Of a stretch of DNA of 37,055 nt, positions 1 to 8,757 are shown one piece after another. The translations under genes were made by a program, and so were the position numbers. The stretch is taken from positions 1 to 37,055 of the forward strand of contig JACQTY010000187.1 of assembly GCA_016210545.1 (NCBI GenBank), read 5' to 3'. The first letter of the stretch is position 1, and every line of letters begins with the position of its first letter. The stretch comes from Chloroflexota bacterium. GTDB taxonomy: Bacteria; Chloroflexota; Dehalococcoidia; JACVQG01. The notes beneath the pieces are model-generated. The model ran no database searches and was not told the origin of the DNA. It saw nothing but the letters and a program-made list of their open reading frames with translations.

Positions 1-23
1 AATAAATAGGGTGGAGGTGGACC

Positions 24-920
24 ATGGTGAAGACGTTGACAACCCTGGTCTTAGTGTTGGCGCTGTTAGCGGCGGCCTGCCGACCGAACTTGCTACCAGA
101 TACGCCCACGGTCGGATCGGCCGCAGTTGCGCCTCTGGTAGAGCCTGAAGAGCAACCCCCACCCCAACCCCAGGCTATCTCCACCCCCACTCCGACGCGA
201 AGACCCATACCTACCCCCTTCCCCGCGGACATAAAGCCCTATGAGGGGCCCGACCCCAGAGGCTGGGGACTGCCCCAGTTCTCCGATGGAAGCTATATGC
301 GGCGGGGCGACCCCATCCCACGGCCGCCCGTTCCAGTGCCGACGGAACAGGAAAAAGCCAGAGCCATAGAAGTAGCCCTGGCCCAGCCCGCCATTAAGGA
401 CGCCCTGGCAGGAAAGAAGTATTTCATTATTCCAATACGGGATTTTACATCCTGGGCGCCTCCCGGCGTGCGGGAAAGAATCCAGGAGATCGAAAGGATG
501 GATAAAAAAGACTTCCTGGTGCGAGAAGAGGAATTGAGGCGGCTGAAAGAATCGCCGTGGCAAAGGGCACTGCATGTAGCTTTCCGCAGCTACGCCGACA
601 ATCTCGAGCATACAGTATTCCTTTCTGTGCCCGACTTTAAGGTGCTGGAGACGGCAGTAGGGGTAAAAGCACACAGGTGGTCTCCCTACAAGGAGGAGAT
701 AGACATAGCCCTGAAAATCGCCCTGGCAGACCCTTTGGTCCAGGCCAAGTTGGCTGGCAGGTCCGTCAAACAGGCCGGCGCCAGCACGACGGCTCTACGG
801 GGACCCGACAAGCACTACTGGATAGGCCTTGCTTTTAGCCTGGCGCCCAGCGGGCGCGTAGAGGCAATAGTGGATATGGTGGAGGAGAAGGTACTGGAAG
901 CCGCCAGGGTATCCTGGTAA
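24..920 (+). CDS. Lipoprotein with two tandem cystatin/PepSY-like repeats (pair 1)
   Basis: This is a 298-residue protein. Residues 1-18 form a hydrophobic signal ending in a lipobox (LAAAC, lipid Cys19), so it should be a membrane-anchored surface lipoprotein. Residues 20-70 are a Pro/Thr-rich linker. Two alike alpha+beta repeats follow, at about 108-211 and 222-296. Each opens with a helix of the form ALAxPxxxxxLAG and ends in strands; the second ends VEAIVDMVEEKVLEA, which recalls the N2/N3 domains that precede the copper amine oxidase catalytic domain. That family link is my inference from pattern only. The start has a GGAGGTGG ribosome site just upstream. The next gene begins 25 bases after the stop and encodes the catalytic-domain-like partner. 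A second copy of this gene is at 1978. No enzyme motif is visible. Confidence 0.85.
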   Translation: MVKTLTTLVLVLALLAAACRPNLLPDTPTVGSAAVAPLVEPEEQPPPQPQAISTPTPTRRPIPTPFPADIKPYEGPDPRGWGLPQFSDGSYMRRGDPIPRPPVPVPTEQEKARAIEVALAQPAIKDALAGKKYFIIPIRDFTSWAPPGVRERIQEIERMDKKDFLVREEELRRLKESPWQRALHVAFRSYADNLEHTVFLSVPDFKVLETAVGVKAHRWSPYKEEIDIALKIALADPLVQAKLAGRSVKQAGASTTALRGPDKHYWIGLAFSLAPSGRVEAIVDMVEEKVLEAARVSW

Positions 921-945
921 TACCTGACAGATAGGAGGAACCACC

Positions 946-1893
946 ATGCCCGGCAAAGCCTTTGTCAGCGCCCTCATAGCCCTGCTTCTTCTCAGTTGGT
1001 TGCCGTCTCCGGCTTCGGCCACGCATACTTTGTACCATGACTCCTGGAATGATGGCTACTGGGCTATGGAGTATGACGTTCCCCAGGGTAGCACAGATGG
1101 CCTCATAATCCTTAATGCCAAATACCTGGGGGTCCGCCACGTTATGAAGATGTCCTTGCCCCAGATAATGGTAGAGCAGGAGCAAAGAAACATCTCTGGC
1201 AATAATATGGGCTCCGCTCCCGTATACGTACAGCAGCTTGAATTCGGAAAAGCCACTGGCTACCCCGTGGTGACAGACCTGTATAACCCTGCCGTCGACC
1301 TGACAGGATTCGCGGTGACACAGGAATTCAACATAATCGGCGCCGGGTATTCCTACAGGTATATCCAGAGGTACGATTTCTGGCAGAACGGTGAGTTTTT
1401 CCCATTGCTGGAGATCTACGGACCCGGCCATGACAACTATTGGAGCTCCAAATACCACGCCTTCTGGCGCATAGACTTTGACATGAATGACACCTACTAT
1501 GGAGATTCATTTGACTTTTACAGCATACAGAACTGGCAATTGGCCTGGGCGGAGCATGACTACCACGATGACAAGGTCTACGAGTACGGCAGGCACGAAT
1601 GGCAGAACCGGGACTCGACGGGGAAGGGGTTCATAAGCCGGCCCTGGGTGTCCGGCAACGCGTGGCCCACCTATCGTGCCATGACCTGGGCATTACAGTA
1701 CGAAAATGGCGAGGGAAATCTGGATCTAGGACAGCAAAACCTTCTCGACTTCCCCGGTCACAACTGGGACAATGATGGCGGGGTGCAGAACACAGACCTG
1801 GTGAACTGGTTTGTGGCCAGCGGCTACAAACTGCACGCTGATAACGTAATGCGTTTTCTGGGGGTGCAGTTCATTCCGGTGGGGCTGCCTTAG
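946..1893 (+). CDS. Secreted copper-amine-oxidase-like domain protein (pair 1)
   Basis: This is a 315-residue protein with a Sec signal peptide cut near ASA/THT (residue 25), so it is exported without lipidation. The block DGLIILNAKYLGV followed by MSLPQIMV (residues 51-76) resembles the opening of the copper amine oxidase C-terminal beta-sandwich domain. SKYHAFWRIDFD (about 168-179) lines up with its HxH copper-ligand strand, and NTDLVNWFVASG (282-293) with its closing DIVVW strand. The Asn-Tyr-Asp/Glu topaquinone signature is absent (GAGYSY at the expected place) and only one His of the HxH pair is kept, so oxidase activity is doubtful. It follows the lipoprotein gene in an apparent operon. 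The copy at 2850 is clearly paralogous. The family assignment is inference; the export signal and paralogy are seen directly. Confidence 0.82.
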   Translation: MPGKAFVSALIALLLLSWLPSPASATHTLYHDSWNDGYWAMEYDVPQGSTDGLIILNAKYLGVRHVMKMSLPQIMVEQEQRNISGNNMGSAPVYVQQLEFGKATGYPVVTDLYNPAVDLTGFAVTQEFNIIGAGYSYRYIQRYDFWQNGEFFPLLEIYGPGHDNYWSSKYHAFWRIDFDMNDTYYGDSFDFYSIQNWQLAWAEHDYHDDKVYEYGRHEWQNRDSTGKGFISRPWVSGNAWPTYRAMTWALQYENGEGNLDLGQQNLLDFPGHNWDNDGGVQNTDLVNWFVASGYKLHADNVMRFLGVQFIPVGLP

Positions 1894-1977
1894 ACAGTGA
1901 AAGGGCCCTCACTAACTAATTGCTAACCTTATTCAAGCTGTAATATGAGGATAGACGAAAGAAGGAGGTGGCAGGCA

Positions 1978-2823
1978 ATGAAAAGACTAATAGCTATCGT
2001 TGTGATAGTCATTCTAGCAATCGTAGCTTGCAAGCCCAACATAGCTGGCCAGGAACAGCCGGGCGACGTAGTTCCGGCCGCCGGTGCAGTTGAGGTGCAA
2101 CAGTTAGACACGCCTGCGCCCCAGGCAACTCCCACGCCCACTCCCAAACCTGTATACACCCCCTTTCCCCCTGGCGCCAAACCCTACGATGGCCCGGACA
2201 CCACCCGCCTTGGTCTTCCTGTTTTCCCCGATGGTACATACGCTGTACTTGGTAATAGTGACCCGCCGCTACCGTACACTGGCCCGACAGAAGAGGAGAA
2301 AGCCAAAGCGATAGCAGTGGCGCTGGCCCAGCCAGCAATTCAGGGAGCTCTGGCCGGGAAGAAATACACAGTATTGCGCATCGGCCCAGGCGGTATTCCC
2401 CCTTCTGTGACAGCCAAAATCGTTACCAAAGAAGACCAACGCCGTATTGAAGAGGAGTGGAAGACAAAAAAGAATATCGGAGTAACTTTCCGCACGTACT
2501 CGGACAGTTTTGTTCACTCCGTGTTGCTATCCCTGCCCGATTTCAAGGTACTTGATATAGTTTCCAAATATGGGAATAACCCAGCAACGAAACATGAGGT
2601 AGAGTTAGCCCAAAAGATCGCCCTATCTGATCCCCTGGTCCAGGCCAAGTTCGCTGGCAGAACGGTTAGGCAGATGGTTCCCCGTATAGTCGGCCTCCAG
2701 GGGCCGTCTGACCATTTCTGGGTGGGGCTAATGTTTTCCCTTGAACCAAGGGGTGTGGTGGAGGTCATCGTGGACATGGCCGATGAAAAGGTGCTGGAAG
2801 CCGCCCGGATTGTCTGGGAATGA
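1978..2823 (+). CDS. Lipoprotein with two tandem cystatin/PepSY-like repeats (pair 2)
   Basis: This is a paralogue of the first gene. The start at 1978 is chosen because AAGGAGGTG lies seven bases before it and it puts the signal peptide at the very N-terminus; an in-frame ATG at 1945 would add an unneeded charged leader. The lipobox is IVAC (Cys18). A Pro/Thr linker leads to PVYTPFPP and two repeats: AIAVALAQPAIQGALAG...VLLSLPDFKVLDI, and AQKIALSDPLVQAKFAG...EVIVDMADEKVLEA. The second repeat is the better conserved one between the two lipoproteins. Its stop codon sits 26 bases before the partner start at 2850. Function is unknown; a role in presenting or holding the secreted partner at the membrane is a guess from the invariant pairing. 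Confidence 0.85.
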   Translation: MKRLIAIVVIVILAIVACKPNIAGQEQPGDVVPAAGAVEVQQLDTPAPQATPTPTPKPVYTPFPPGAKPYDGPDTTRLGLPVFPDGTYAVLGNSDPPLPYTGPTEEEKAKAIAVALAQPAIQGALAGKKYTVLRIGPGGIPPSVTAKIVTKEDQRRIEEEWKTKKNIGVTFRTYSDSFVHSVLLSLPDFKVLDIVSKYGNNPATKHEVELAQKIALSDPLVQAKFAGRTVRQMVPRIVGLQGPSDHFWVGLMFSLEPRGVVEVIVDMADEKVLEAARIVWE

Positions 2824-2849
2824 TTTCCGCACAGAGAGGGGAATCCCCC

Positions 2850-3797
2850 ATGCTTCGCAAAGTTCTTGCTACTGCCCTGGCGGCCTTGCTCTTTTCAAGC
2901 TGGCTGCCGTCAACAGCTTCAGCGAGTCACACAGGTTATCACGGCTTCAAGAATGATGGCTACTGGTTTGTCGAATATGACCTCCCGGGCACACCTCCAG
3001 AGCCGGAAACCACAGACGGGCTAATTATCATTAATGCCACATATCTGGGTGTCATTCACATTACCAGGATGTCTCTCCCCCAGATAATGGTGGAATATGA
3101 GCAGAGAAATACGGCAGGCAACAACGTGGAGTCAGCCGATGTACTCATAGATCAGCTTGAATATGAGTATGCCACTGGTCAACCTGTAGTAACTGATATC
3201 ATCGTAGAGGGCAATATAGTAGGGTTCCAGGTAAGACAGGAATTCAACATGCCATTGTACAGGTACGTCCAGAAGTATGATTTCTACAGAAACGGTGAAT
3301 TTTATCCCCTCCTGGAAATCTATGGTCCAGGCTTGCCGTACTATTGGGGTTCCAAGTACCACGCCTTCTGGCGCATAGACCTTGACGTGAATAGCAGTTT
3401 TTGGAACGATTCCTTTGATTTCTACAGCATCCAGAACTGGCAGTTGGCCTGGGCAGAGCATGACTACCACGATGACAAGGTCTACGAGTACGGCAGGCAC
3501 GAATGGCAGAACCGGGACTCGACGGGGAAGGGGTTCATAAGCCGGCCCTGGGTGTCTTCCAACGTATGGCCGACATACAGGGCTACGACGTGGGCCTTAC
3601 GGTACGAACTTGGAGAGGGGGGCCTCGATTCAGGACAGCAAAACTTTCTCGACTTCCCCGGCCACAACTGGGACAATGATGAAGGGGTACAGAACACGGA
3701 CCTGGTAAACTGGTTTGTGGCCAGCGGCCATAAACTGTATACAGATAGTGTGGTGCGCTTCCTGGGGGTGCAGTTCATTCCGGTGGGGCTGCCTTAG
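2850..3797 (+). CDS. Secreted copper-amine-oxidase-like domain protein (pair 2)
   Basis: This is a 315-residue paralogue of the 946 gene with a Sec signal ending SWLPSTASA. The start at 2850 aligns exactly with the paralogue and has GAGAGGGG upstream; an upstream ATG at 2820 overlaps the previous stop codon and is less likely. The same landmarks are present: DGLIIINATYLGV, MSLPQIMVEYEQ, SKYHAFWRIDLD, NTDLVNWFVASG. The region that would hold the topaquinone motif is shortened (FNMPLYRYV), and the C-terminal His of copy 1 (KLHADN) is Tyr here (KLYTDS). Both facts argue against a copper enzyme. DNA of its central part is identical to copy 1 over 101 bases, which suggests recent gene conversion. 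Confidence 0.82.
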   Translation: MLRKVLATALAALLFSSWLPSTASASHTGYHGFKNDGYWFVEYDLPGTPPEPETTDGLIIINATYLGVIHITRMSLPQIMVEYEQRNTAGNNVESADVLIDQLEYEYATGQPVVTDIIVEGNIVGFQVRQEFNMPLYRYVQKYDFYRNGEFYPLLEIYGPGLPYYWGSKYHAFWRIDLDVNSSFWNDSFDFYSIQNWQLAWAEHDYHDDKVYEYGRHEWQNRDSTGKGFISRPWVSSNVWPTYRATTWALRYELGEGGLDSGQQNFLDFPGHNWDNDEGVQNTDLVNWFVASGHKLYTDSVVRFLGVQFIPVGLP

Positions 3798-4326
3798 TAC
3801 CTGATTGCCTAAATGGGCGTCATGATGGCCCTCTCTCCCCACCGAGGAAGAGAGTTAGAGAGTCCCGATTCATCGGGATCACCATAGCCCTCTCCCTTCG
3901 GAGGGAGAGGGGATGTCAATGTACCGCCAATTTCCGCAACTAAGCACTAATACGGACTCATTAGACTCAGATGCATTACCGCAAAAACAGTGTGCCCCGT
4001 CATGCGAGCCCTTCGTCACTCTGCTCCTCGCAATCCCCCATGCCCCCTTGCAGCGGGCACCACAAAGTATGAAAATGGTGCTTACTCCTGTCATGCTGAA
4101 CCGTAGCGAAGGATCCCAGGGTAGTGGGGCATGCCACCCTACCCTGAGATTCTTCGTCGCTACGCTCCTCCAGAATGACAGAGCGGCTATTTTCATAACA
4201 ATGACGAGCCATGCATCATTATTTAGGACGCTTGTATTAGTCGAGAGTGGCGCCATCAAGAAAGGGGGCTAGCCTCTACGGCTGCCCCCCTTCAGGCGGG
4301 AAAGCCACGCAGACTCCAACATACTT
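3798..4326. other. Gene-free spacer with repeat DNA
   Basis: No convincing gene is present. The left part (3830-3915) has CTCTCCC/GGGAGAGGG-type repeats around the palindrome TCCCGATTCATCGGGA (3863-3878). The rest is filled by a MITE-like element, listed separately. Open frames here follow the repeat arms and have no protein-like features. Confidence 0.6.
3947..4240. mobile_element. MITE-like non-coding element
   Basis: Imperfect terminal inverted repeats bound a segment of about 290 bases. The left end (3947-3977) starts CTAATACGGACTC and reaches GATGCAT. The right end (4210-4240) starts ATGCATC and finishes TTGTATTAG. Inside is a second inverted pair: GTCATGCTGAACCG...GCGAAGGATC near 4092-4115, against GATTCTTCG...CCAGAATGACAG near 4147-4182. 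No transposase is encoded. The right and left edges are approximate, and target-site duplication was not identified. Confidence 0.45.
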
Positions 4327-4803
4327 TCACTTCTTGCCTTCGATGGTCTTCCTGGTTTCTACCTTGATGGTCTTGGGCTTGACCTCTTCAGCCTTGGGGA
4401 TGGTGACGGTCAGTACGCCGTCCTCGAATACCGCCTCGGCCTTGTCGGTCATCACCGGCAACGGCAGACCGACCGACCGGGAGAAGCCGCCGTATCGGCG
4501 CTCCTGGACGTAGTAGTCCCCTTCTTTTACCTCTTTCTCGGCCCTGGTCTCGCCCTTGATGGTCAGGGTGTCGCCGGTCACCGAGATGTCGACCTCGCCG
4601 GGCTTCACGCCGGGCAAGGATGCCGTGACTACCACGGCATCCCTGGTCTGATACATGTCAATGGCCGGGCCGAGACCTCCGTCCGCCCCCCAGAGTTTCC
4701 AGAAATGCTCATGGCGAGGGAATCCCCCCTCCATAAGCCGGCTCATACGCTCGTTCATCTCAGCCATTTCCCGGATCGGGTCCCATCGTACAATGCTGGC
4801 CAT
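4327..4803 (-). CDS. Hsp20-family small heat-shock protein
   Basis: This is a 158-residue ATP-independent holdase that binds unfolding cytosolic proteins as an oligomer. After an N-terminal arm (MASIVRWDPIREMAEMNERM) comes the alpha-crystallin domain: PAIDMYQTRDAVVVTASLPG, DTLTIKGE, YYVQERRYGGFSRSVGLP, and the typical ADGVLTVTIPK-like strand (FEDGVLTVTIPKAEE). The C-terminus keeps a PKTIKVE tail close to the IxI anchor. The start is ATG at 4803 with AGGAGGG about eleven bases upstream. It is transcribed divergently from dnaJ through a promoter with TTGACA and TAAGAT 17 bases apart. The neighbouring heat-shock genes make stress induction very likely. Confidence 0.95.
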   Translation of the reverse strand: MASIVRWDPIREMAEMNERMSRLMEGGFPRHEHFWKLWGADGGLGPAIDMYQTRDAVVVTASLPGVKPGEVDISVTGDTLTIKGETRAEKEVKEGDYYVQERRYGGFSRSVGLPLPVMTDKAEAVFEDGVLTVTIPKAEEVKPKTIKVETRKTIEGKK

Positions 4804-4863
4804 TTCCCATCTTCCCTCCTTTCTGTTGACTTGGCATCCGCCTGACCTCCCCACCCAGCTAAA

Positions 4864-4892
4864 ATCTTAGCATCCTCACAAGTATTTGTCAA
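4864..4892 (-). promoter_or_regulatory. Sigma70-type promoter of hsp20
   Basis: Read on the minus strand: TTGACA (complement of 4887-4892), a spacer of 17 bases, then TAAGAT (complement of 4864-4869). The match to consensus is near perfect in the -35 box and good in the -10 box. Confidence 0.75.
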
Positions 4893-4930
4893 GAACAATT
4901 AACAATGAATTGTGATATATATTGACAAAT
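4884..4930. promoter_or_regulatory. Symmetric candidate operator between hsp20 and dnaJ
   Basis: Outer arms ATTTGTCAA (4884-4892) and TTGACAAAT (4922-4930) are perfect inverted copies that contain both -35 boxes. Between them lies ACAATT-N7-AATTGT (4895-4913). The seven-base gap equals that of the HspR-associated inverted repeat (HAIR), but the arms differ from the actinobacterial CTTGAGT/ACTCAAG. HspR is encoded two genes away, so it is the obvious candidate binder. This is inference. Confidence 0.45.
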
Positions 4931-4950
4931 CGCATTGGATAAACTAGAAT
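4922..4950 (+). promoter_or_regulatory. Sigma70-type promoter of dnaJ-hspR-clpC
   Basis: TTGACA at 4922-4927 and TAGAAT at 4945-4950 are spaced by 17 bases, leaving a short leader before the dnaJ start at 4971. Confidence 0.78.
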
Positions 4951-4970
4951 ACCATCAAGAGGTTTGAGCC

Positions 4971-5831
4971 ATGAACGGAAAGGACTATTACCAGACCCTG
5001 GGTGTGCCCAGGAATGCCGCGGACAAGGACGTAAAGGCAGCTTTCCGGCGACTGGCCCGCCGCTATCACCCCGACGTTAATCCGGGGAACAAAACGGCTG
5101 AAGCCAAGTTCAAGGAGATCAATGAGGCCTACGAGGTCCTTTCCGACCCGGAGAAGCGTCGCAAATACGACGAGTTCGGAGAGCAGTGGCAATATGCCGA
5201 CCGTTTCCAGGAGACGGCGCGCCAGCAGCCGCAATGGGGCGGAGGCCGCGCTGCGGATTCTGACACGGGCGGGGAGGACCTGTTTGATAGCCTGTTCCGT
5301 CATATGGGCGCCGGCGGTTTCCGCAGACACGGGCACGCGGCTACCGCAGTGGAAACGCCCGTGGAGGTTACTCTGGAGGAGGCCTTCGCTGGTACCACCC
5401 GCTTTCTCAACCTCAGCGACGGTCACTCCCCGCACCGCCTGGAGGTGAAGATCCCGCCTGGTGTGGACAACGGCTCCAGGGTGCGTGTGTCGACGCCCGG
5501 CGGCGAGGTCCATTTGGTCGTCACCGTCAAACCCCATTCTCTTTTCCAGAGGGAGGGCAGCGATCTCAAGACTGAGGTCGCAGTGCCGCTGGTGACTGTC
5601 GTGCTTGGCGGCGAGGTCCAGGTGCCTACTCTCAAAGGTAAGGTGGCTTTGAAGATACCGCCCGAGACGCAGAATGGCACGGTATTCAGGCTGGCTGGAA
5701 TGGGGATGCCTTCTCTGGGCAGCTCTCAGAAGGGAGTCCTCCTGGCAAAAGTCCAGGTAGTCCTGCCATCGCGGCTCACCGACAGGGAAAAGGAGCTCTT
5801 CCGGCAACTGGAGTCTTTGAGGACGGACTGA
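4971..5831 (+). CDS. DnaJ/CbpA-type co-chaperone
   Basis: This is a 286-residue J-domain protein that stimulates Hsp70 ATPase activity. The J domain fills residues 4-65 with the essential HPD at 33-35 (RYHPDVNPG). A Gly/Gln-rich linker follows, then the two C-terminal beta domains ([52 protein letters not shown]). The CxxCxGxG zinc centre of classical DnaJ is absent, so the architecture is CbpA-like. It is the first gene of an operon with hspR and clpC, and no dnaK or grpE gene is present in this window. Annotators may call it dnaJ; the missing zinc domain makes CbpA-type more precise. Confidence 0.94.
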   Translation: MNGKDYYQTLGVPRNAADKDVKAAFRRLARRYHPDVNPGNKTAEAKFKEINEAYEVLSDPEKRRKYDEFGEQWQYADRFQETARQQPQWGGGRAADSDTGGEDLFDSLFRHMGAGGFRRHGHAATAVETPVEVTLEEAFAGTTRFLNLSDGHSPHRLEVKIPPGVDNGSRVRVSTPGGEVHLVVTVKPHSLFQREGSDLKTEVAVPLVTVVLGGEVQVPTLKGKVALKIPPETQNGTVFRLAGMGMPSLGSSQKGVLLAKVQVVLPSRLTDREKELFRQLESLRTD

Positions 5832-5891
5832 CCGGGGACCCGGTGCGTTGAGGAATCCTCTGGACCGGTTGCCCGATGGGGAGAAAGACAT

Positions 5892-6230
5892 ATGCAGCAG
5901 GAAGATTCTGAGCCATTATATGTGATAAGTGTTGCGGCCAGGATCATCGGGGTCGGGACCCATACCTTGCGATATTATGAACGCATGGGGCTTCTCGAAC
6001 CTACGCGGTCCAGGGGGAACCGGCGCCTCTATTCCCGGAGAGATATCGAAAGGCTCCGGCAGATCAAGACGCTGATGGAGGACCTGGGCGTGAATCTGGC
6101 CGGCGTGGAGGTCATCCTCCGTTTGACCCGGCAATTAACTGAACTGGAGGAGCATGCCCAGGATATGGAGAGGCATCTCCGGCAACTCACCGGCGCAGGC
6201 CTGCTGCCGGCTGAAAGGAGTCAGGATTGA
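5892..6230 (+). CDS. hspR: HspR-like MerR-family heat-shock repressor
   Basis: This is a 112-residue DNA-binding protein. The winged-helix MerR domain starts at YVISVAARIIGVGTHTLRYYE, followed by GLLEPTRSRGNRRLYSRRDIERL and the HspR-typical tail DLGVNLAGVEVIL. It has no long effector domain or Cys pair, as expected of HspR, which represses chaperone genes and is released on heat or misfolding stress. It lies between dnaJ and clpC, and the clpC start codon overlaps its stop. GGGGAG precedes the ATG by eight bases. It probably represses the divergent promoters at 4864-4950. The gene symbol rests on domain plus context. Confidence 0.88.
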   Translation: MQQEDSEPLYVISVAARIIGVGTHTLRYYERMGLLEPTRSRGNRRLYSRRDIERLRQIKTLMEDLGVNLAGVEVILRLTRQLTELEEHAQDMERHLRQLTGAGLLPAERSQD

Positions 6231-8659
6231 AGCAAGAGCATTTTACCGAACAGGCCCAGGAGGCGCTGGCCAACTCCCAGCAGCTTGTGCATGAGCTGCG
6301 ACACAGCCAGTGGGACGTGGAACATGTTTTCCTGGCGCTCATGTTGCAGGAACGGGGCCTGGCGATCGAGATCATGAAAGAGCTCAAGGTGGACCCCGAG
6401 GCGGTCAGGGGCCGGATCGAAGCTGTGCTGGACAGGGCGCCCAAGCTGTCCTACGAAGGCGCTCAGTTCTATAACACACCGCGGGTGGCTGCCCTTTTGA
6501 AACGGGCAGAGCAGGAGTCCAAGAGGCTCAACGACGAGTTCATTGGCGTGGAGCACCTCTTGGTCGCCATCGCTGACGAGGGCCAGGGTCCGTCCTACCA
6601 GATTCTCCGGGACGTGGGGGTGGACACGGAGAGCCTCCGCAAGGCACTGAAACCCATCCGGGGCACGCAGCGGGTCACCGACCCCAGGGCCGAAGCCAAA
6701 TACCGCGCCCTGGAGAAATACGGCCGTGATCTGACCGAGCTTGCCCGCAAGGGCCGTTTAGACCCGGTTATCGGCCGGGACGATGAAATACGGCGCGTCA
6801 TGCAAGTGCTCACCCGGCGCACCAAGAACAACCCGGTGGTCATCGGGGAGGCCGGGGTGGGGAAGACCGCTATTGCCGAGGGCCTGGCTCAGAAGGTAGC
6901 TTCGGGCGATGTTCCGGAGTCGCTCAAGGGCAAGAAGGTGATCGCCCTGGATATGGGAGCGCTGGTCGCTGGCAGCAAGTTTCGCGGCGAGTTCGAGGAG
7001 CGACTGAAGGCCGTGATGGACGAGATCCGCAACGCCCAGGGGGAGATTGTCCTTTTCATAGATGAAATCCACACGGTGGTCGGGGCCGGGGCGGCGGAGG
7101 GGGCCATAGACGCCTCGAATATGTTGAAGCCGGCGCTGGCCCGGGGCGAGCTGCAGTGCGTGGGGGCGACCACCCTGGACGAGTACCGGGAGCATATCGA
7201 GAAGGATGCCGCCCTGGAGCGGCGGTTACAGCCCGTCTTCTTATCGGAGCCATCGGTCGAGACCACTATCGAGATGCTCAAGGGCCTGCGGCCCAAGTAT
7301 GAGGCCCATCATAAGGTGAAAATCGAGGACTCGGCCCTGGAAGCAGCGGCCAGGCTGAGCCAGCGCTATATATCCGACCGCTTCCTGCCGGACAAGGCGG
7401 TGGACCTGATCGACGAGGCCGCCTCCAAGTTGCGCATAGACGCCGAAAGCCTGCCGCCCGAGATAAAGGAGAAGCAGCAGAAAGTGCAGCAACTTCTGAA
7501 CGAGGAGGAGGCGGCTTCACAGCGCCAGGACTACGAGCAGGCGGCGAAGATAAAGGCCGACCGCCTGCGCCTGGAAAAGGAATACGAGGAAGCCAAGGGC
7601 CAGTGGATGAAGGAAAAGAAAATCGACATGGTGGTGGACGAGGAGGTCATTGCCGGGCTGGTCTCCAAATGGACGGGTATTCCCGTGTCCCGCATGCTGG
7701 AGATGGAGGCGGAGAAGCTCGTCCACATGGAGGACAGGCTGCACGGGCGACTGATTGGCCAGGAACTGGCCATCAAGGCGGTATCCGATGCTGTCCGCCG
7801 GGCCCGGTCCGGGCTCAAGGACCCCAGGCGGCCCATCGGCAGCTTCATGTTCCTCGGCCCGACGGGCGTGGGTAAGACGGAGCTAGCCAAGGCCCTGGCG
7901 GAGTTCCTGTTCGATGATGAGGACGCCATGGTCCGCCTCGATATGTCGGAATATATGGAAAAGCACACCGTCTCCCGTCTCATAGGGTCGCCGCCGGGGT
8001 ACATCGGCTATGAAGAGGGCGGCCAGCTTACGGAAGCGGTGAGACGGAGACCGTTCCGCGTGATCCTCTTTGACGAGGTGGAGAAGGCCCACCCCGACGT
8101 GTTCAACGTCCTCCTCCAGATCATGGAGGACGGGCGACTCACTGATGGGCACGGGCGCACGGTCAACTTCAAGAACACGGTCATCATCTTGACCAGCAAT
8201 CTGGGCACCGGGGAGTGGCAGCGCCAGGGGTTTGGCTTCCTTAAAGAGGAAAAAGGAGAAAGGGAACGCCTGGAGGACGCTGTGAACCGGGCTTTGAAGC
8301 AGGCCTTCCGGCCAGAGTTTCTCAACCGCCTGGATGAGATCATCATCTTCAAGCCTTTGAAAGAGCCGGAGCTCAAGCGGATCATAGAGCTGCTGATGAA
8401 GGACGTGCGGAAGCGCCTCGAGGAGCGCAAGATAGTCGTCGAGCTCACTGAGGCTGCCAAGGCATGGCTGGTCAAGGAGGGCTACGATCCGGTGTATGGG
8501 GCTCGTCCGTTGCGCCGCGCCATCCAGCGGTGGCTGGAAAACCCGCTGGCGCAGCGCATCCTTCGCGGGGAGTTCAAGGAGGGCGACCGCGTGCTGGTGG
8601 AGGTGAGTGGCGAGGGCCTGACCTTCAGCAAGGCCGAGGTGGCCGTGGCGGCCAGCTAA
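6227..8659 (+). CDS. clpC: ClpC-type AAA+ unfoldase (ClpB/ClpC family)
   Basis: This is an 810-residue Hsp100 with two ATPase rings. The order is: Clp N domain (about 4-145), first AAA domain with Walker A GEAGVGKT (about 207-214) and Walker B VLFIDEIH, a short middle region with a UVR-like motif ([16 protein letters not shown]), second AAA domain with Walker A GPTGVGKT (about 544-551) and [14 protein letters not shown], then the C-terminal D2 small domain. The short middle region and total length fit ClpC rather than ClpB, whose coiled coil is much longer. A GFGF segment after TSNLG sits where ClpA/ClpC carry the ClpP-binding loop. The TTG start overlaps the hspR stop, so translation is coupled. 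No clpP is in the window. The ClpB label remains possible. Confidence 0.93.
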   Translation: MKQEHFTEQAQEALANSQQLVHELRHSQWDVEHVFLALMLQERGLAIEIMKELKVDPEAVRGRIEAVLDRAPKLSYEGAQFYNTPRVAALLKRAEQESKRLNDEFIGVEHLLVAIADEGQGPSYQILRDVGVDTESLRKALKPIRGTQRVTDPRAEAKYRALEKYGRDLTELARKGRLDPVIGRDDEIRRVMQVLTRRTKNNPVVIGEAGVGKTAIAEGLAQKVASGDVPESLKGKKVIALDMGALVAGSKFRGEFEERLKAVMDEIRNAQGEIVLFIDEIHTVVGAGAAEGAIDASNMLKPALARGELQCVGATTLDEYREHIEKDAALERRLQPVFLSEPSVETTIEMLKGLRPKYEAHHKVKIEDSALEAAARLSQRYISDRFLPDKAVDLIDEAASKLRIDAESLPPEIKEKQQKVQQLLNEEEAASQRQDYEQAAKIKADRLRLEKEYEEAKGQWMKEKKIDMVVDEEVIAGLVSKWTGIPVSRMLEMEAEKLVHMEDRLHGRLIGQELAIKAVSDAVRRARSGLKDPRRPIGSFMFLGPTGVGKTELAKALAEFLFDDEDAMVRLDMSEYMEKHTVSRLIGSPPGYIGYEEGGQLTEAVRRRPFRVILFDEVEKAHPDVFNVLLQIMEDGRLTDGHGRTVNFKNTVIILTSNLGTGEWQRQGFGFLKEEKGERERLEDAVNRALKQAFRPEFLNRLDEIIIFKPLKEPELKRIIELLMKDVRKRLEERKIVVELTEAAKAWLVKEGYDPVYGARPLRRAIQRWLENPLAQRILRGEFKEGDRVLVEVSGEGLTFSKAEVAVAAS

Positions 8660-8682
8660 GCCATTAGATCAGGACCATAATT

Positions 8683-8716
8683 CAGCGGGGACCCCGACAC
8701 GTCGGGGCCCCCGCTG
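8683..8716 (+). terminator. Hairpin after clpC
   Basis: Arms CAGCGGGG (8683-8690) and CCCCGCTG (8709-8716) enclose a second stem CCCCGAC/GTCGGGG. It is very stable and placed 24 bases after the clpC stop. No T-run follows, so it may stop transcription weakly or protect the mRNA end. Confidence 0.55.
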
Positions 8717-8757
8717 TTATGTAGCCGCTACGACGACAGTATGTTGTCTCTCCAGAA

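Noticed and set aside
3913-4272. Open frames on both strands of the spacer after the second pair
   Set aside because: They are made of inverted-repeat arms, have no ribosome site and no protein-like composition.
4864-4950. CIRCE (HrcA) operator in the heat-shock region
   Set aside because: The TTAGCACTC-N9-GAGTGCTAA pattern is absent; only the different dyad described above is present.
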